Positions 1-8,506 of a stretch of DNA of 48,315 nt are shown in pieces. The first letter of the stretch is position 1. Each line of letters starts with the position of its first letter. The stretch is from Halorubrum californiense DSM 19288 (GTDB taxonomy: Archaea > Halobacteriota > Halobacteria > Halobacteriales > Haloferacaceae), in NCBI RefSeq assembly GCF_000336875.1, contig NZ_AOJK01000081.1:6946-55260 (forward strand), written 5' to 3'. The translations under genes and the position numbers were made by a program. The notes below the pieces were generated by a model. The model had not been told where the DNA came from, searched no databases, and saw only the letters and a program-made list of their open reading frames with translations.

Positions 1-930
1 ATCCCACACCACGAGGATTACCACCTCTGGATTCCGGCACACGCTAATCCCGACCAGCGAGAGTGGCTGGAAGCGGTATACGCTGACGACGCCGAAATGG
101 GTGAAAGTCGGCTGTTCGAGCGCGACGGGACATGGTATCTCCATGTCACCGTCACCCGCGACGTGGCAGACCAATTCGAGGCGTCCAACGACGAGCGGAC
201 ACCCATCGGCGTGGATATCGGAGAAGCGAGTCTCATCACGGTGTGTCACCGCGACGACTCCGGTTCTCCTGTTCGCCCCCGTCTGTGGGCCGACGAGGGC
301 AAAGCCGTTCGTCGACTCCGTAAAACCTACTTCACCGCCAAAAGACGGCTTCAGCAGCGCGGCAGTGAGCGCATCGCAGAGTCCTACGGCGAGCAACTGT
401 GGGACCGGATTGACGACGTGTTCCACCGTGTGACCCGCGAGGTTGTGGACTACGCCGAGTCCACCGAGAACCCAGTGCTGGTGCTGGAAGACTTGAGGGA
501 CATCCGCGAGAACATGGACTACGACACGTACATGAATCGGCGGTTACACGGTTGGGGATTTGCGAAACTCTCCGCACAGATTCGGTATAAAGCCGCCGAG
601 AAGGGGATTCCGGTCGCAACAGTGAATCCACGCCATACGTCGAAAGCGTGCCACGCGTGCGGTGAAGTTGGCTCCCGGCCACGACAGGCAACGTTCAGAT
701 GCTCGAACGACAACTGTTGGGTCAGTGAGTACCAAGCCGACGTGAACGGGGCGATAAATATTGGAGACCGCTACCGTAGTGGAGAGAGTCACCACCGAAA
801 CGACCGGGCTCCCCGGCAGAAGGCTGGTGCCGATGACTCGGCTACGGATGGGGCCTCTTTGACCGGGCCACAAGACAGCCACGCCGATGCTGAAACCCAG
901 CAGGTGACGCGTGGAACGAATGCGTCTTGA
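1..930 (+). CDS. tnpB: TnpB, IS200/IS605 (IS1341-type), 5' partial
   Basis: RNA-guided endonuclease/accessory protein of IS605-group elements. The frame is open from base 1, so the N-terminus lies outside the window; the first internal ATG is at 97. The RuvC-like acidic residues are all present: Asp in IGVDIGE (about residue 40 from the ATG at 97), Glu in VLVLEDL (131) and Asp in QADVNGA (215). A four-cysteine zinc finger lies between the last two (CHAC near 185-188, C202, C207). No TnpA is present nearby. The ORF is followed at once by a right-end hairpin (976-995), and the element's edge cuts into a PCNA-like gene on the other strand. Family assignment is firm. Activity is inferred from the intact catalytic residues. 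Confidence 0.93.
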   Translation: MPHHEDYHLWIPAHANPDQREWLEAVYADDAEMGESRLFERDGTWYLHVTVTRDVADQFEASNDERTPIGVDIGEASLITVCHRDDSGSPVRPRLWADEGKAVRRLRKTYFTAKRRLQQRGSERIAESYGEQLWDRIDDVFHRVTREVVDYAESTENPVLVLEDLRDIRENMDYDTYMNRRLHGWGFAKLSAQIRYKAAEKGIPVATVNPRHTSKACHACGEVGSRPRQATFRCSNDNCWVSEYQADVNGAINIGDRYRSGESHHRNDRAPRQKAGADDSATDGASLTGPQDSHADAETQQVTRGTNAS

Positions 931-975
931 AATCAACAGGTCGGTTTGCTCGGCCTGAAATCCCGTGGCGGGATT

Positions 976-1007
976 CCCGCGTCTTCAGGCGCGGGAGGAG
1001 GTCAAAC
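976..1007 (+). mobile_element. TnpB element right end (hairpin)
   Basis: Stem CCCGCG (976-981) and CGCGGG (990-995) around a short loop containing TTCAGG, followed by GAGGAGGTCAAAC. The same hairpin-plus-GGAGGNNGTCAA layout follows the TnpB gene ending at 11673. In IS605-group elements this end also forms the 3' part of the guide RNA, so bases after about 1007 would be read as the guide. The exact cleavage point is inferred. Confidence 0.7.
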
Positions 1008-1438
1008 GTCGTGGCGCCCTGTTGTGGATCTCCGACAGCTGGCAGCTCGGCGGCCGAGCGCGTGTCGGCCGCCTGGGAGTGTACGAACGAGGGGAGATCC
1101 AGCGTGAGCGTCGCCTCGTCGGGGTCGTACGCGAGCCGCGCGGGCTCGGCGGCGACGCGCTCGGCCGCAAGCACCTCACCGAGGGCGGCCGGGTCGATAC
1201 TGACGATGCCGGGAGCGGCGCTGTACCGCTCACAGAGCGTCTGGTGGACGGTCGCCTCGACGGCCGTTACCATGGGATCGTCGACGCTCGTGGCGACAAT
1301 CCCGTCGTCGGCAACCGTGAGATCGGTGGGGCCGTTGACGGCGGCCACGGGCGCGAGGAGTCGCCGGAGGTGGCGCTGTTCGACGGTCGCCTCGAGGCGC
1401 GGCGGGGTCGACGAGGTGGTGGGCAACCACGAGCGCAT
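1008..1438 (-). pseudogene. PCNA-like sliding clamp fragment, 3'-truncated by an IS
   Basis: The first ~140 codons look like domain I of an archaeal sliding clamp. They show an N-terminal LEATVEQRHLRRLLAPVAAV segment, then a DG..ATSVDDPMV segment matching the DGL...VDPxxVxMV pattern of archaeal PCNA, then an LGEVLA helix and the DEATLTLDL strand. Normal haloarchaeal PCNA is about 245 residues, so over 40% is missing. The reading frame runs across the right end of the upstream TnpB element and stops inside the IS at 842. Domain II, the interdomain linker and the C-terminus are gone. The start at 1438 is a guess. A plasmid-borne second clamp would fit the other replication genes here. The family call rests on pattern recognition only. 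Confidence 0.55.
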
Positions 1439-1501
1439 GCGATTGTGGGTGTCAGCGCATCAATAGGTACTTTTCGGTGTGCGGCGCGGCCGAGGCGGTC
1501 T

Positions 1502-1553
1502 CACAGAGGCACGAGGCGGAAGCCCACGACTTCAGTCGTGAGAGGAAGCCGAC
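1502..1553 (+). mobile_element. Solitary TnpB-type right end
   Basis: Contains CAGAGG-N-ACGAGGCGGAAG, then the hairpin CACGAC-TTCA-GTCGTG (1525-1540) and GAGGAAGCCGAC. No tnpB lies immediately upstream. It is close in sequence to the end at 2920-2946 and to the relics at 5765 and 5951, so it is best read as a remnant or PATE-like non-autonomous copy. Confidence 0.6.
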
Positions 1554-1644
1554 AAATCTCACACAATCCACGAACGATGGCTGCCTGACTCCCCGATGCC
1601 AATCCTAAATTATATAAATAGAAATACTATTATGTGAAATACGG

Positions 1645-2946
1645 ATGGGGGACGTTATTCGCACCGTCAAAGTCAAACTCGACGTTCCCACAGAGCGGTG
1701 CGACGACCTCCATCAGACGAAAGACCAGTTCCTCTACAGTGCGAACACTACCGCAGCGTGGGCGTGGAGGCACCCGAACGATTACTGTATCACCTCGAAA
1801 CAAAAAGCCGAGAATGCCCTCTACGCACAACTCCGCGACGAGACGGAGTTGACTGCGAATCTCGTTCAAAAGGGAATTCGGCGCGCTATCGAGGCCATCA
1901 AAAGCGGTGTGGCTCGCCTCGAAAAAGGCGAGAAGACGAGTCAACCCCAGTTCGACGCGTGGAGCGTCGTCTACGACAAACGCTCTGCGACGTTCCACCG
2001 CGACCACGTCTCGCTGTCGACCGTGAACGGGCGCGTCGAGTGCGAGTACGTGCTCCCCGACGATCCCGAAGGCACTCCGATCGGCGAGTACCTACTGAAC
2101 GAGGACTACGAATTCCGGATGTCCACGTTACAGTACGATCGCAGTACAGCATCGTTCTACCTCCACGCACGAATGCGCCGAACAACGGATGAGCAAGCCC
2201 AGTCCACGACTGATTCTTCCGACGCCAAGCACAGAACAGTCCTTGGAGTCGATTTGAACGTGGACGGGTCGATTGCGGTGACTTCGACGGGTGCGTTCAT
2301 CGGGAACGCCGACGAGATGAACCATCGACGCCGAGAGTTCGAGAAGACACGCGGCTCGATGCAACAGACGGGGACGCGGTCGGCACACCTATCGATTCAG
2401 TCGATGGACAACCGCGAACACCGCTGGGTACAGGACGAACTCCACCAAGTGTCGAACCGGATTCTCGACGAGGCTTGTGTCCACGGGTGTACGCACATCG
2501 CGTTCGAGAACCTGACCGACATCCGAGATCGGATGGCGGGTGCAAAGCGCTTCCACGCGTGGACGTTTCGCCAGCTGTTTGAGTACGTCGAATACAAAGC
2601 CGAGATGGTCGGGATCGAAGTCGAGCAGGTGAGTCCGGCGTACACGAGCCAGCGGTGTTCGAAGTGTGGATTTACCCACGAGACAAATCGGCGATCGAAA
2701 CACCAGTTCGCGTGTCAAAAGTGCGAGTACGAACTGAACGCAGACTATAACGCGAGCAAGAACATCGCTCGCAAACTGCTAAAACGTCTCCACTCGGGGC
2801 AGATGTCTTCGGGTGGAGGCGCACCCTGTCAGTGTGCGCTGAAGTCAGGGACGCTGAACCTGAACGGCGAGTTCAACGTCTCCGTCAAGTCGACGGTAGA
2901 AGGGGAGTCCACTGACAAGCCCACGACTTCAGTCGTGGGTCACTGA
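1645..2946 (+). CDS. tnpB: TnpB, IS1341-type
   Basis: 433-residue TnpB. RuvC-like residues are intact: D203 (VLGVDLNVDG), E288 (IAFENL) and D367 (LNADYNA). The zinc finger has C338, C341, C357 and C360. The ATG at 1645 is chosen because family members start with a short M-x-V-x-R-T-V segment and because an AT-rich stretch with a TATA-like element lies just upstream. It is closely related to the TnpB at 37531; they share the pre-start sequence TACGGATGG and the motifs [12 protein letters not shown] and SSGGGAP. The right-end hairpin (CCCACGAC-TTCA-GTCGTGGG, 2920-2939) lies inside the last codons, so coding sequence and probable guide-RNA scaffold overlap. No TnpA is present. Confidence 0.95.
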   Translation: MGDVIRTVKVKLDVPTERCDDLHQTKDQFLYSANTTAAWAWRHPNDYCITSKQKAENALYAQLRDETELTANLVQKGIRRAIEAIKSGVARLEKGEKTSQPQFDAWSVVYDKRSATFHRDHVSLSTVNGRVECEYVLPDDPEGTPIGEYLLNEDYEFRMSTLQYDRSTASFYLHARMRRTTDEQAQSTTDSSDAKHRTVLGVDLNVDGSIAVTSTGAFIGNADEMNHRRREFEKTRGSMQQTGTRSAHLSIQSMDNREHRWVQDELHQVSNRILDEACVHGCTHIAFENLTDIRDRMAGAKRFHAWTFRQLFEYVEYKAEMVGIEVEQVSPAYTSQRCSKCGFTHETNRRSKHQFACQKCEYELNADYNASKNIARKLLKRLHSGQMSSGGGAPCQCALKSGTLNLNGEFNVSVKSTVEGESTDKPTTSVVGH

Positions 2947-3032
2947 CGGCTCTCCCGAGCTCCTGCTGGACACCACCGAGACCGCAATAACGGTGGGAAG
3001 CCATTTACTGTCGCCGTGAGAACACGGGTCTG

Positions 3033-4961
3033 ATGCGGGTGTCGCGTCACGTCCGGATCGCGGTGGGACTCACCGTCTTCTTTCTCATCCGGCATACTCC
3101 GCCGGAACTCGCCGAGCTCGCGGCGCGCGTTTGGCTTCTCAGAACGGAACTTGCCGTTCTAGCACCCGCACTTTCCGGCAGTTGGGGGCCCCAAATTGTC
3201 GGGTCCGTCCGGCTTCTCACGCTCGGAGTGCTGTTTCTCACGGTCTGTGTTCCACTCATCCACGAGCTGTATCCGGCTGGGCTCCGCGTCCCGCTGACCG
3301 AACGAGACCTCTTTCGGCCGTTTCGACTGCTCGTCGCCACACACGTCGTTCTGGTCTACGCAACAGTCGGTGTGCTGGTGTGGCTCGCGACGGATACACC
3401 CCGCTGGCTCCTCGCCGGGGCGGCACCCCTCGGCATCCCGCCGGGAGGCTGGATTCAGCTCTGGGTGGTCGGCTACGGGACACTGATCTTGCCGCTTTCG
3501 CTCGGCGGCCTGCTCAGCCGCCTTGAAGACGGACTCACCGCGTGGCCCACCGCCGATGGTCCGGCGATGGGGCTCGTCCGGAACCTCCAGCCAGGTGCGA
3601 CCGGCCCGACCGAGTTCGACTCACCGGTGCTCGCGTGGTGGTTTGTCGGACTCGTTCACGCGCTGCCCGCCGTCGCGCTCGGAGTGGGGTTCGTCGTGAT
3701 AGAGACGCTCCCGCCCGTCGTCGAGGGGCTGCTCGCGGTCGGAATCGTTGTCGCCCTCGTCGGCTCCGGCGACCCCGCTCGGTTCGTTGCCGCATTCGAT
3801 CTCGAACACCGACTCGGCCGCACGCTGCGATTCATGACGGTCAACCTCCGCAGCGCGGTCTCGGCGGCGAGCATCTTCCTCGGTGTGACGCTCGTCGGCG
3901 TGCTTGTCCTGCGAGTCGGCCCGCTGGCGGCCGGCCACTGGACCGCTCCGCGCCCCCATCCGGGATGGTGGTCACGACTCGGCGTCCTTGCCGGTCTGAC
4001 GGTGTACGCTGTTGGGATGGCTGGCCACTGGCTCCGGCTCGCAGACCGGCTCCCGTGGTTCGTCACCGCGTGGACAGCCGCGAGCACCCGGTACGACGCG
4101 CGGGCGTTCCGCGCCCCGTCAGCGGACTGTCCGCCCCGCTTTCCGCTCGGGCCGCTCCTCCCCGCACTGTTCTTCGTTGGCGCCCTCCAGGCGATCGCAG
4201 CGCCCGGATCGCCGTCAGCGACGCTGTACGCAGTCGGGTGGCCGATCGGTGTCGGGGTCGGGATCTGGCAGCTCGTTCGACGGCCGCCGGTCTCGACTCC
4301 GGCCGCTCGGGACAATTGGGCGATTCCGGTCGCGCTCGCCGTCCAAGTCGTCTTACTTTTCTATCAGGTTTCGCTCCCGGTCTCCGTCGAAACAGGGGCG
4401 TTCTCGGTACCGACAGCGCCCGCGAGGCTCTCGGCGGCGCCGGATTTGCTCGTGTTGGGCGGCGTGGCCGTCGCCGCCATCGTCTGGTACTTCGTTCCGG
4501 AGCTCACGGAGTTCGCAACCGCTCGGGCCGGCGACCAGTCGGAGACAGCCGCGCAGTCGTCAGCCGACGCCGACCGCCTCCGACTGCTCCGGCTGTCGAC
4601 CACGCTCGGGTTCGGACTCTCGGTGTGGGCGACCGCAGTCATGGCCGTCTCATTCGGTATCACGATCGGGGTGTTTTTGCGCTATCTTCTCGGGGGGATG
4701 GGAACGATCACCGCCCTCCTCTGGTGGCTCGATCCCGACCAGTTCGAACGGCTCGACAGGCTCCCGCCCCGGACCGAGACATTGGCTGATCTCGGCGTCC
4801 TACTGTACTTCCTCGGCGTCACGCTCCTCAGTCGGGAGTCCCTGCTGATCCCCGAGTCCGTCTCGCTCGCGGGCGTCGGTGCGACGGTGCTGGGGATGGC
4901 ATTCGTCGTCGGTCGGTACTGCTATCACCGTGTGTGGGAGCGGTCACAGGCGGCTGAGTAG
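3033..4961 (+). CDS. Polytopic membrane protein, unknown function
   Basis: 642 residues with about a dozen hydrophobic segments spread over the whole length, for example near residues 60-80, 100-125, 150-165, 205-250, 275-300, 385-410, 435-450, 475-490 and 525-560, plus two near the C-terminus. A charged acidic loop (ARAGDQSETAAQSSADAD) sits before the last group. No transporter signature or cofactor motif was recognised. The ATG at 3033 opens directly into an arginine-containing leader and the first hydrophobic helix. It lies about 90 bases after a TnpB element and reads toward another membrane protein at 5086, but the 124-base gap does not demand one operon. Real by length and haloarchaeal coding bias; function unknown. 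Confidence 0.8.
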   Translation: MRVSRHVRIAVGLTVFFLIRHTPPELAELAARVWLLRTELAVLAPALSGSWGPQIVGSVRLLTLGVLFLTVCVPLIHELYPAGLRVPLTERDLFRPFRLLVATHVVLVYATVGVLVWLATDTPRWLLAGAAPLGIPPGGWIQLWVVGYGTLILPLSLGGLLSRLEDGLTAWPTADGPAMGLVRNLQPGATGPTEFDSPVLAWWFVGLVHALPAVALGVGFVVIETLPPVVEGLLAVGIVVALVGSGDPARFVAAFDLEHRLGRTLRFMTVNLRSAVSAASIFLGVTLVGVLVLRVGPLAAGHWTAPRPHPGWWSRLGVLAGLTVYAVGMAGHWLRLADRLPWFVTAWTAASTRYDARAFRAPSADCPPRFPLGPLLPALFFVGALQAIAAPGSPSATLYAVGWPIGVGVGIWQLVRRPPVSTPAARDNWAIPVALAVQVVLLFYQVSLPVSVETGAFSVPTAPARLSAAPDLLVLGGVAVAAIVWYFVPELTEFATARAGDQSETAAQSSADADRLRLLRLSTTLGFGLSVWATAVMAVSFGITIGVFLRYLLGGMGTITALLWWLDPDQFERLDRLPPRTETLADLGVLLYFLGVTLLSRESLLIPESVSLAGVGATVLGMAFVVGRYCYHRVWERSQAAE

Positions 4962-5085
4962 CGCTTGAACGGGCATACCGGTCGTGTCACGGCCGAAGAG
5001 ACGGGGAGCGTTGGAGACCGCCGCCAGCGCGGCGGGCGCGAGCGCCAACCGTCATCCCTTAGCGTCACGGAGACGGTGGACGGGT

Positions 5086-5658
5086 ATGGACCCGGTGACA
5101 CACGCCGCGGTCGCGTATCTGCTGTACGTCGCGTACGCGGCGGTGACCACACGCCGGCTCCCCGTTCGGTGGGCGCTCGTGCCGGTGGCGATCGGCAGCC
5201 AGTTTCCGGACCTGATCGACAAGCCGCTCGCGTTCTGGGGTGTGATCCCCTACGGCCGGTCGCTGGCCCACTCGGTGTTCTCGCTGGTCATCGTGTGCGG
5301 TGTCGTCTGGTGGGCGACGCGATCGCTTTCGGTCCGGTTTGACGACCGCGTCCCAGATTCGCTATGGCGGGTGACGCCCGCGGCGTTCACGATCGGGTAC
5401 GCGGCCCACCTGCTCGGCGATTCGTGGCAGAGCCTGCTGCGTGGCGACTTGTTTGCGGTGCGGTTTCTCGCGTACCCGTTGTTCGGCGTCCCGCGGAGTG
5501 CCAGCGATAGCATCTCGCCGTGGCTGCGCGTGGTTGAGCTCTATCGCGAGCCGGCCGCGGCGATGCATCTCGAGATCGTCGCGGCCGCGATCGTCATGTT
5601 CGTCGGCCTGCGGCTGTGGGCGGCACGGCGCGGGCGGTGGCCGAAAGCCGAGCGGTGA
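5086..5658 (+). CDS. YdjM/DUF457-like membrane metal-dependent hydrolase
   Basis: 190 residues, starting MDPVTHAAVAYLLY. The pattern fits the PF04307 (YdjM, 'metal-dependent hydrolase') family: an N-terminal TH motif at the start of helix 1, GSQFPDLIDKP after it, RSLAHS leading into a further helix, and AAHLLGDSWQ with His and Asp. These conserved His/Asp residues sit at membrane boundaries and could bind metal. A longer in-frame start exists at 4984, but its extra 34 residues are basic and low-complexity and are not family-like, so 5086 is preferred. The biological substrate of the family is not established. A more distant protein of the same layout is encoded at 36613. Confidence 0.8.
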   Translation: MDPVTHAAVAYLLYVAYAAVTTRRLPVRWALVPVAIGSQFPDLIDKPLAFWGVIPYGRSLAHSVFSLVIVCGVVWWATRSLSVRFDDRVPDSLWRVTPAAFTIGYAAHLLGDSWQSLLRGDLFAVRFLAYPLFGVPRSASDSISPWLRVVELYREPAAAMHLEIVAAAIVMFVGLRLWAARRGRWPKAER

Positions 5659-5764
5659 GAACGGTGAATTGACGCACTGAGCGCCTGTGCGAGGCGATGA
5701 ACGGGGCTGTCTCTCTCACGAACAGATTGGCTCGCCCATTGGCAAAGACGAGAGCTCGCGACGG

Positions 5765-5816
5765 GACCACAGAGGTACGAGGCGGAAGCCCATCACTGAC
5801 GCCGTGAGGTGCTGAC
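5765..5816 (+). mobile_element. Degenerate solitary TnpB-type right end
   Basis: Shows ACAGAGG-N-ACGAGGCGGAAGCCCA as at 1503, but the hairpin that should follow is mutated (CATCACTGACGCCGTGAGG) before GTGCTGAC. Likely a decaying relic. Confidence 0.45.
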
Positions 5817-5950
5817 GGTCGTGGCTGCGCGCACAGCGACCGGAGGGAGCGAGCACGGAGCGGAGGGTGGGGCGGTGGGGCGTGGCTGGATGGTGCGGAT
5901 ACCCCGATCGGCCAGCCGATCGCCGATCCCGACCCCGTCAACGCGGCGAT

Positions 5951-5999
5951 TACAGAGGGACGAGGCAAAAGCCCACGACTTCAGTCGTAGGTCACTGAC
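5951..5999 (+). mobile_element. Solitary TnpB-type right end
   Basis: TACAGAGGGACGAGGCAAAA followed by the stem ACGAC-TTCA-GTCGT (5975-5988) and AGGTCACTGAC, close to the right end at 2920-2946. There is no associated tnpB. It sits immediately beyond the stop of the OB-fold gene at 6027, which reads toward it. Confidence 0.55.
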
Positions 6000-6026
6000 A
6001 CGGCAAAAAAAGAGGGCCACGGTGGC

Positions 6027-6875
6027 CTACCCCTCCCACCATCGGTCGCGCTCGGGGAAATCGACCCGCGACCATCCGGTCAGCGCCACCGACACGCGGC
6101 CGTCGTACCAGCTCGTCGCGGCATCAACCAGTCGCACCCGTTCGCCCTCGTCGATACGTGGTTGGCCGGATTTGCGCCACACCGTCACCTTGATCCGTCC
6201 GGTGTCGTCTTCGAGCAGCCCGACTTGTTGGATGGCCGGATGCGCGGGCTCCCAGTCTTCAGCCCATTCCCCAGCAATGCTCACCGTGCCACGAGCGACC
6301 TCGCTGACCGCCTCAATCGGAATGATCGTTCCTGGTGCCTCCTGAATCTGCTCGGTCACCTGGATGACCGCCGTCACCAGCTCGTCGCCATTGGCCACGC
6401 GTGCTGCGAGCTGCCGGCTCACCGCCGCATCGGTCCAGCCTTTAGTGTTCGCCGCAATCCGCCGGGCTTCCTGATTCACCGCCGCCAACTCGTCTTGTGC
6501 CAGCGTCGCTCTGGGGTCTTCCTGTTCTGGGTCGGCCCACGGATCCACGCTCGCGCGCCGCTCGGCGAACTCGTCGCGCCGCTGGTGACTGCCCGCCGCG
6601 ATCACCTGTCGCGTCCGGGCTTCCCGATCGGAGGACTGTCTGCGATCCCACCGCTCTCGGGTACGGGCCTTCTCCGCTTCACGTGCGAGGGCTTTCTCCT
6701 CGGCGGCCAGTGACAGCCCGCTCATCCCCGCATCGGGATGGTTCGCATCCACCTTCGCCTGCGTTTGGAGGTCGACGTTGGGCCGCAACGGCTCAACGGC
6801 CGGCTCCGTCTCCGCTGGTTCGAGTCCCTGTTCAGCCACCGAAACCTCTTTTGTCGAAACGTTGTTACGAGACAT
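6027..6875 (-). CDS. RPA/SSB-like OB-fold protein
   Basis: 282 residues. The first ~110 are charged and probably helical or disordered, with many Arg/Glu, and contain no recognised domain. Residues about 190-280 read as a single-stranded-DNA-binding OB fold: VARGTVSIAGEWAEDWEP, then VGLLEDDTGRIKVTVWRKSG, EGERVRLVDAATSWYDGRVSVAL. The DDTG-IKVTVW and EGE-VRL spacing is typical of archaeal replication-factor-A OB folds. Likely role: coating ssDNA in plasmid replication or during transfer. It is monocistronic, with a hairpin-rich region upstream. The domain call is from pattern recognition; no zinc finger is present, unlike some haloarchaeal RPAs. Confidence 0.7.
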   Translation of the reverse strand: MSRNNVSTKEVSVAEQGLEPAETEPAVEPLRPNVDLQTQAKVDANHPDAGMSGLSLAAEEKALAREAEKARTRERWDRRQSSDREARTRQVIAAGSHQRRDEFAERRASVDPWADPEQEDPRATLAQDELAAVNQEARRIAANTKGWTDAAVSRQLAARVANGDELVTAVIQVTEQIQEAPGTIIPIEAVSEVARGTVSIAGEWAEDWEPAHPAIQQVGLLEDDTGRIKVTVWRKSGQPRIDEGERVRLVDAATSWYDGRVSVALTGWSRVDFPERDRWWEG

Positions 6876-7435
6876 TGGAACAACACGTTCCGAAGGCGCT
6901 CACGCGCTACACCCGCGATGTGCTCTCATCGCGGATTTTCGTCGACGCCCGACAGCACCAGCTGCGCGCTCTCGCTCGCGCCTTCGCGAGCGCCCACCGG
7001 GCGCGAGCGAGAGCGCGCCTACATGTGGTGACCCAGCCAGCCGCGCGCGGCGACCCGCCCGGAGCGAGCGGCCAGCGCATTCCCCGTTCGCCGCGACGCA
7101 ACCACGTCCGTCGCGGTCGGCTTCGCCGAGGTCCGCCGGACCCGAACGGGTGAAGCCCTGGCGTCGAGGGCACATTCATTTTAGCCCGGCAGTCCGCCCG
7201 CCACTGCAGGCAGACCGCCCGGAATGGTCGGTCGCGAGCGACGCGGAGGGCGGCAGCGGCGAGCGGGGCGAGCCGTGACGTACGCACCTGTTCAGCCGGC
7301 TACGTCGCTAAGCCAGCCATCTACCGCCCTGACAGACGCAGAAAGGGCGAGACCGTCTCGGCTGCCCCGACCCCACAACCACCACAGGAACGAGGCGCAC
7401 AGCGTGGGTCGCGGGCGTCAAGCGGCCGAAGGCGT
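6876..7435. other. Non-coding, hairpin-rich intergenic region
   Basis: 560 bases with no convincing gene. It holds an 8-bp stem CCGCGATG/CATCGCGG (6913-6934) followed by ATTTT, and a much stronger 19-bp perfect inverted repeat (6964-7018). The rest is GC-rich sequence with CGAGCG-type repetition and an AGGAACGAGGCGCA segment near 7390 that faintly recalls the solitary IS ends. Both flanking genes lie on the minus strand, so this is the leader of the OB-fold gene plus the downstream region of the 7436 gene. Confidence 0.6.
6964..7018. repeat. Perfect 19-bp inverted repeat
   Basis: Left arm 6964-6982 starts GCGCGCTCTCGC and is exactly complementary to the right arm 7000-7018, with a 17-base spacer. 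It lies about 90-140 bases upstream of the OB-fold gene start. It could be a strong transcription terminator for the 7436-8437 operon, an IS relic or a structured replication site. There is no T-run, so a simple terminator is not certain. Confidence 0.7.
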
Positions 7436-7621
7436 TCAAATCGCTACTTCTGGGGTTCCGTCTGGAATCGCTGAGAACGTGCGTTGTGACAGTCCCAACT
7501 GGACGCTATCGAGTGCCGCCACGTCGTGGTCGATAGTAGCAGTTTGGAACGGGACACCGTCGACGAGGATGTGATAGTACGCGGCCGCGATTTCCTGCGA
7601 AAGCGCGGCCTCGTCGGTCAT
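7436..7621 (-). CDS. Small protein, third gene of a nucleotidyltransferase operon
   Basis: 61 residues, not recognised. Its ATG overlaps the stop of the preceding gene (ATGA, 7618-7621), the typical sign of translational coupling. The sequence is acidic and contains a mainly beta-like second half (DGVPFQTATIDHDVAALDSVQLG). It probably works with its two upstream partners. No membrane segment or metal motif is visible. Confidence 0.55.
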   Translation of the reverse strand: MTDEAALSQEIAAAYYHILVDGVPFQTATIDHDVAALDSVQLGLSQRTFSAIPDGTPEVAI

Positions 7622-7848
7622 CGGTCGCGCAGGCGATCGCGAGCGGCCGCGAACCGAACGGGATCGGTGTCGCCAGCCGCAGCCATCTCGTTAGCGGACT
7701 GGAGCTGCGAGTCGATGAGCCGATTCTGCTGGCGTGACCACTCACCATCGTCGTGCGTCCGAACATACTCGGCCCACTGTTTGATCATCGCACGCCGTTG
7801 CTCGCTATTCCGGCGCTGATCGTCTTCAAACGCTTTTGAGTTCAGCAT
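7618..7848 (-). CDS. Small charged helical protein, second gene of the operon
   Basis: 76 residues from the ATG at 7848 (MLNSKAFEDDQRR). An in-frame start at 7878 would overlap the previous gene by 53 bases, so the shorter one with a 23-base overlap is preferred. It is rich in Asp, Glu, Arg and Gln and predicted mostly helical, with one Trp pair (KQWAEYV, EWSRQQ). Position after a nucleotidyltransferase and overlap on both sides suggest a partner or antitoxin-like role, but the family is not recognised. Confidence 0.55.
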   Translation of the reverse strand: MLNSKAFEDDQRRNSEQRRAMIKQWAEYVRTHDDGEWSRQQNRLIDSQLQSANEMAAAGDTDPVRFAAARDRLRDR

Positions 7849-8437
7849 AGTAGTTCTCCACTCCAAGCTCGTTGACATACGTTTCGAGTTGCTCCGTGTT
7901 AAATCGTTCCTCGAACGTCAGGTAGAGGTGAAGTGCATCCTCGAAATCCTTCCCGCTGAGACTGTCTGTAGCTTGTGCAAGCCGAAGTTTGTACGCGATT
8001 TGGAGTTCAAGCGGGCTGATCTCGATCTGTCCCTCATCGAATGTTACCGTAAGGGGGTTCGAGAGGGCCTCACGCTCAACATCGTTTGAAACAAACCATG
8101 TCTCGAAGTTCGGATACATTTCCCCCTCTTCGGCAATTCGGATCCGGCTACCCTCGCTCAACATCGAATACATCTCATCAAGCGGCATCGCCATCCCCCA
8201 GTACCCTCGCTCTTTGAGTTCCGTGACAAACTGCTCAATCTCCACTTCGGACAGCGACTCCAGAATGACGTCGATATCTTCTGTCGATCGAGATCGCCCA
8301 GTGAGGATCGCGACGTATCCACTAACGATGACGTAGCTAACATCGCAGGCATCGAGGATCTGCGTGAACTCGAGTACATCTTTATCGAGTTCTGATAGCT
8401 CCCGTGAAACCGTGAGAGTGTCGTCACTGAGTTCCAT
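7826..8437 (-). CDS. Nucleotidyltransferase-fold protein (MNT/AbiEii-like)
   Basis: 203 residues. The N-terminal half has the minimal-nucleotidyltransferase pattern: VSYVIVSGYVAILTGRSRST, then EDIDVILE, where the D-x-D after a G-[YG] loop would bind metal. The first glycine pair is SGY rather than the usual GG or GS. The rest is helical, with a middle segment (FVSNDVEREALSNPLTV) and ISPLELQIAYKLRLA, both seen in haloarchaeal nucleotidyltransferase-like proteins of toxin or defence loci. It heads a three-gene overlapping operon with 7618 and 7436. Inferred role: toxin-antitoxin or defence. Nucleotide transfer itself is unproven. Confidence 0.7.
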   Translation of the reverse strand: MELSDDTLTVSRELSELDKDVLEFTQILDACDVSYVIVSGYVAILTGRSRSTEDIDVILESLSEVEIEQFVTELKERGYWGMAMPLDEMYSMLSEGSRIRIAEEGEMYPNFETWFVSNDVEREALSNPLTVTFDEGQIEISPLELQIAYKLRLAQATDSLSGKDFEDALHLYLTFEERFNTEQLETYVNELGVENYYAELKSV

Positions 8438-8506
8438 CAGTTTCCTCTATGGAACACGGATAAACTACGCGCTGCGTCACGTGTCTTCGATCGCCTGTTT
8501 CACTGC

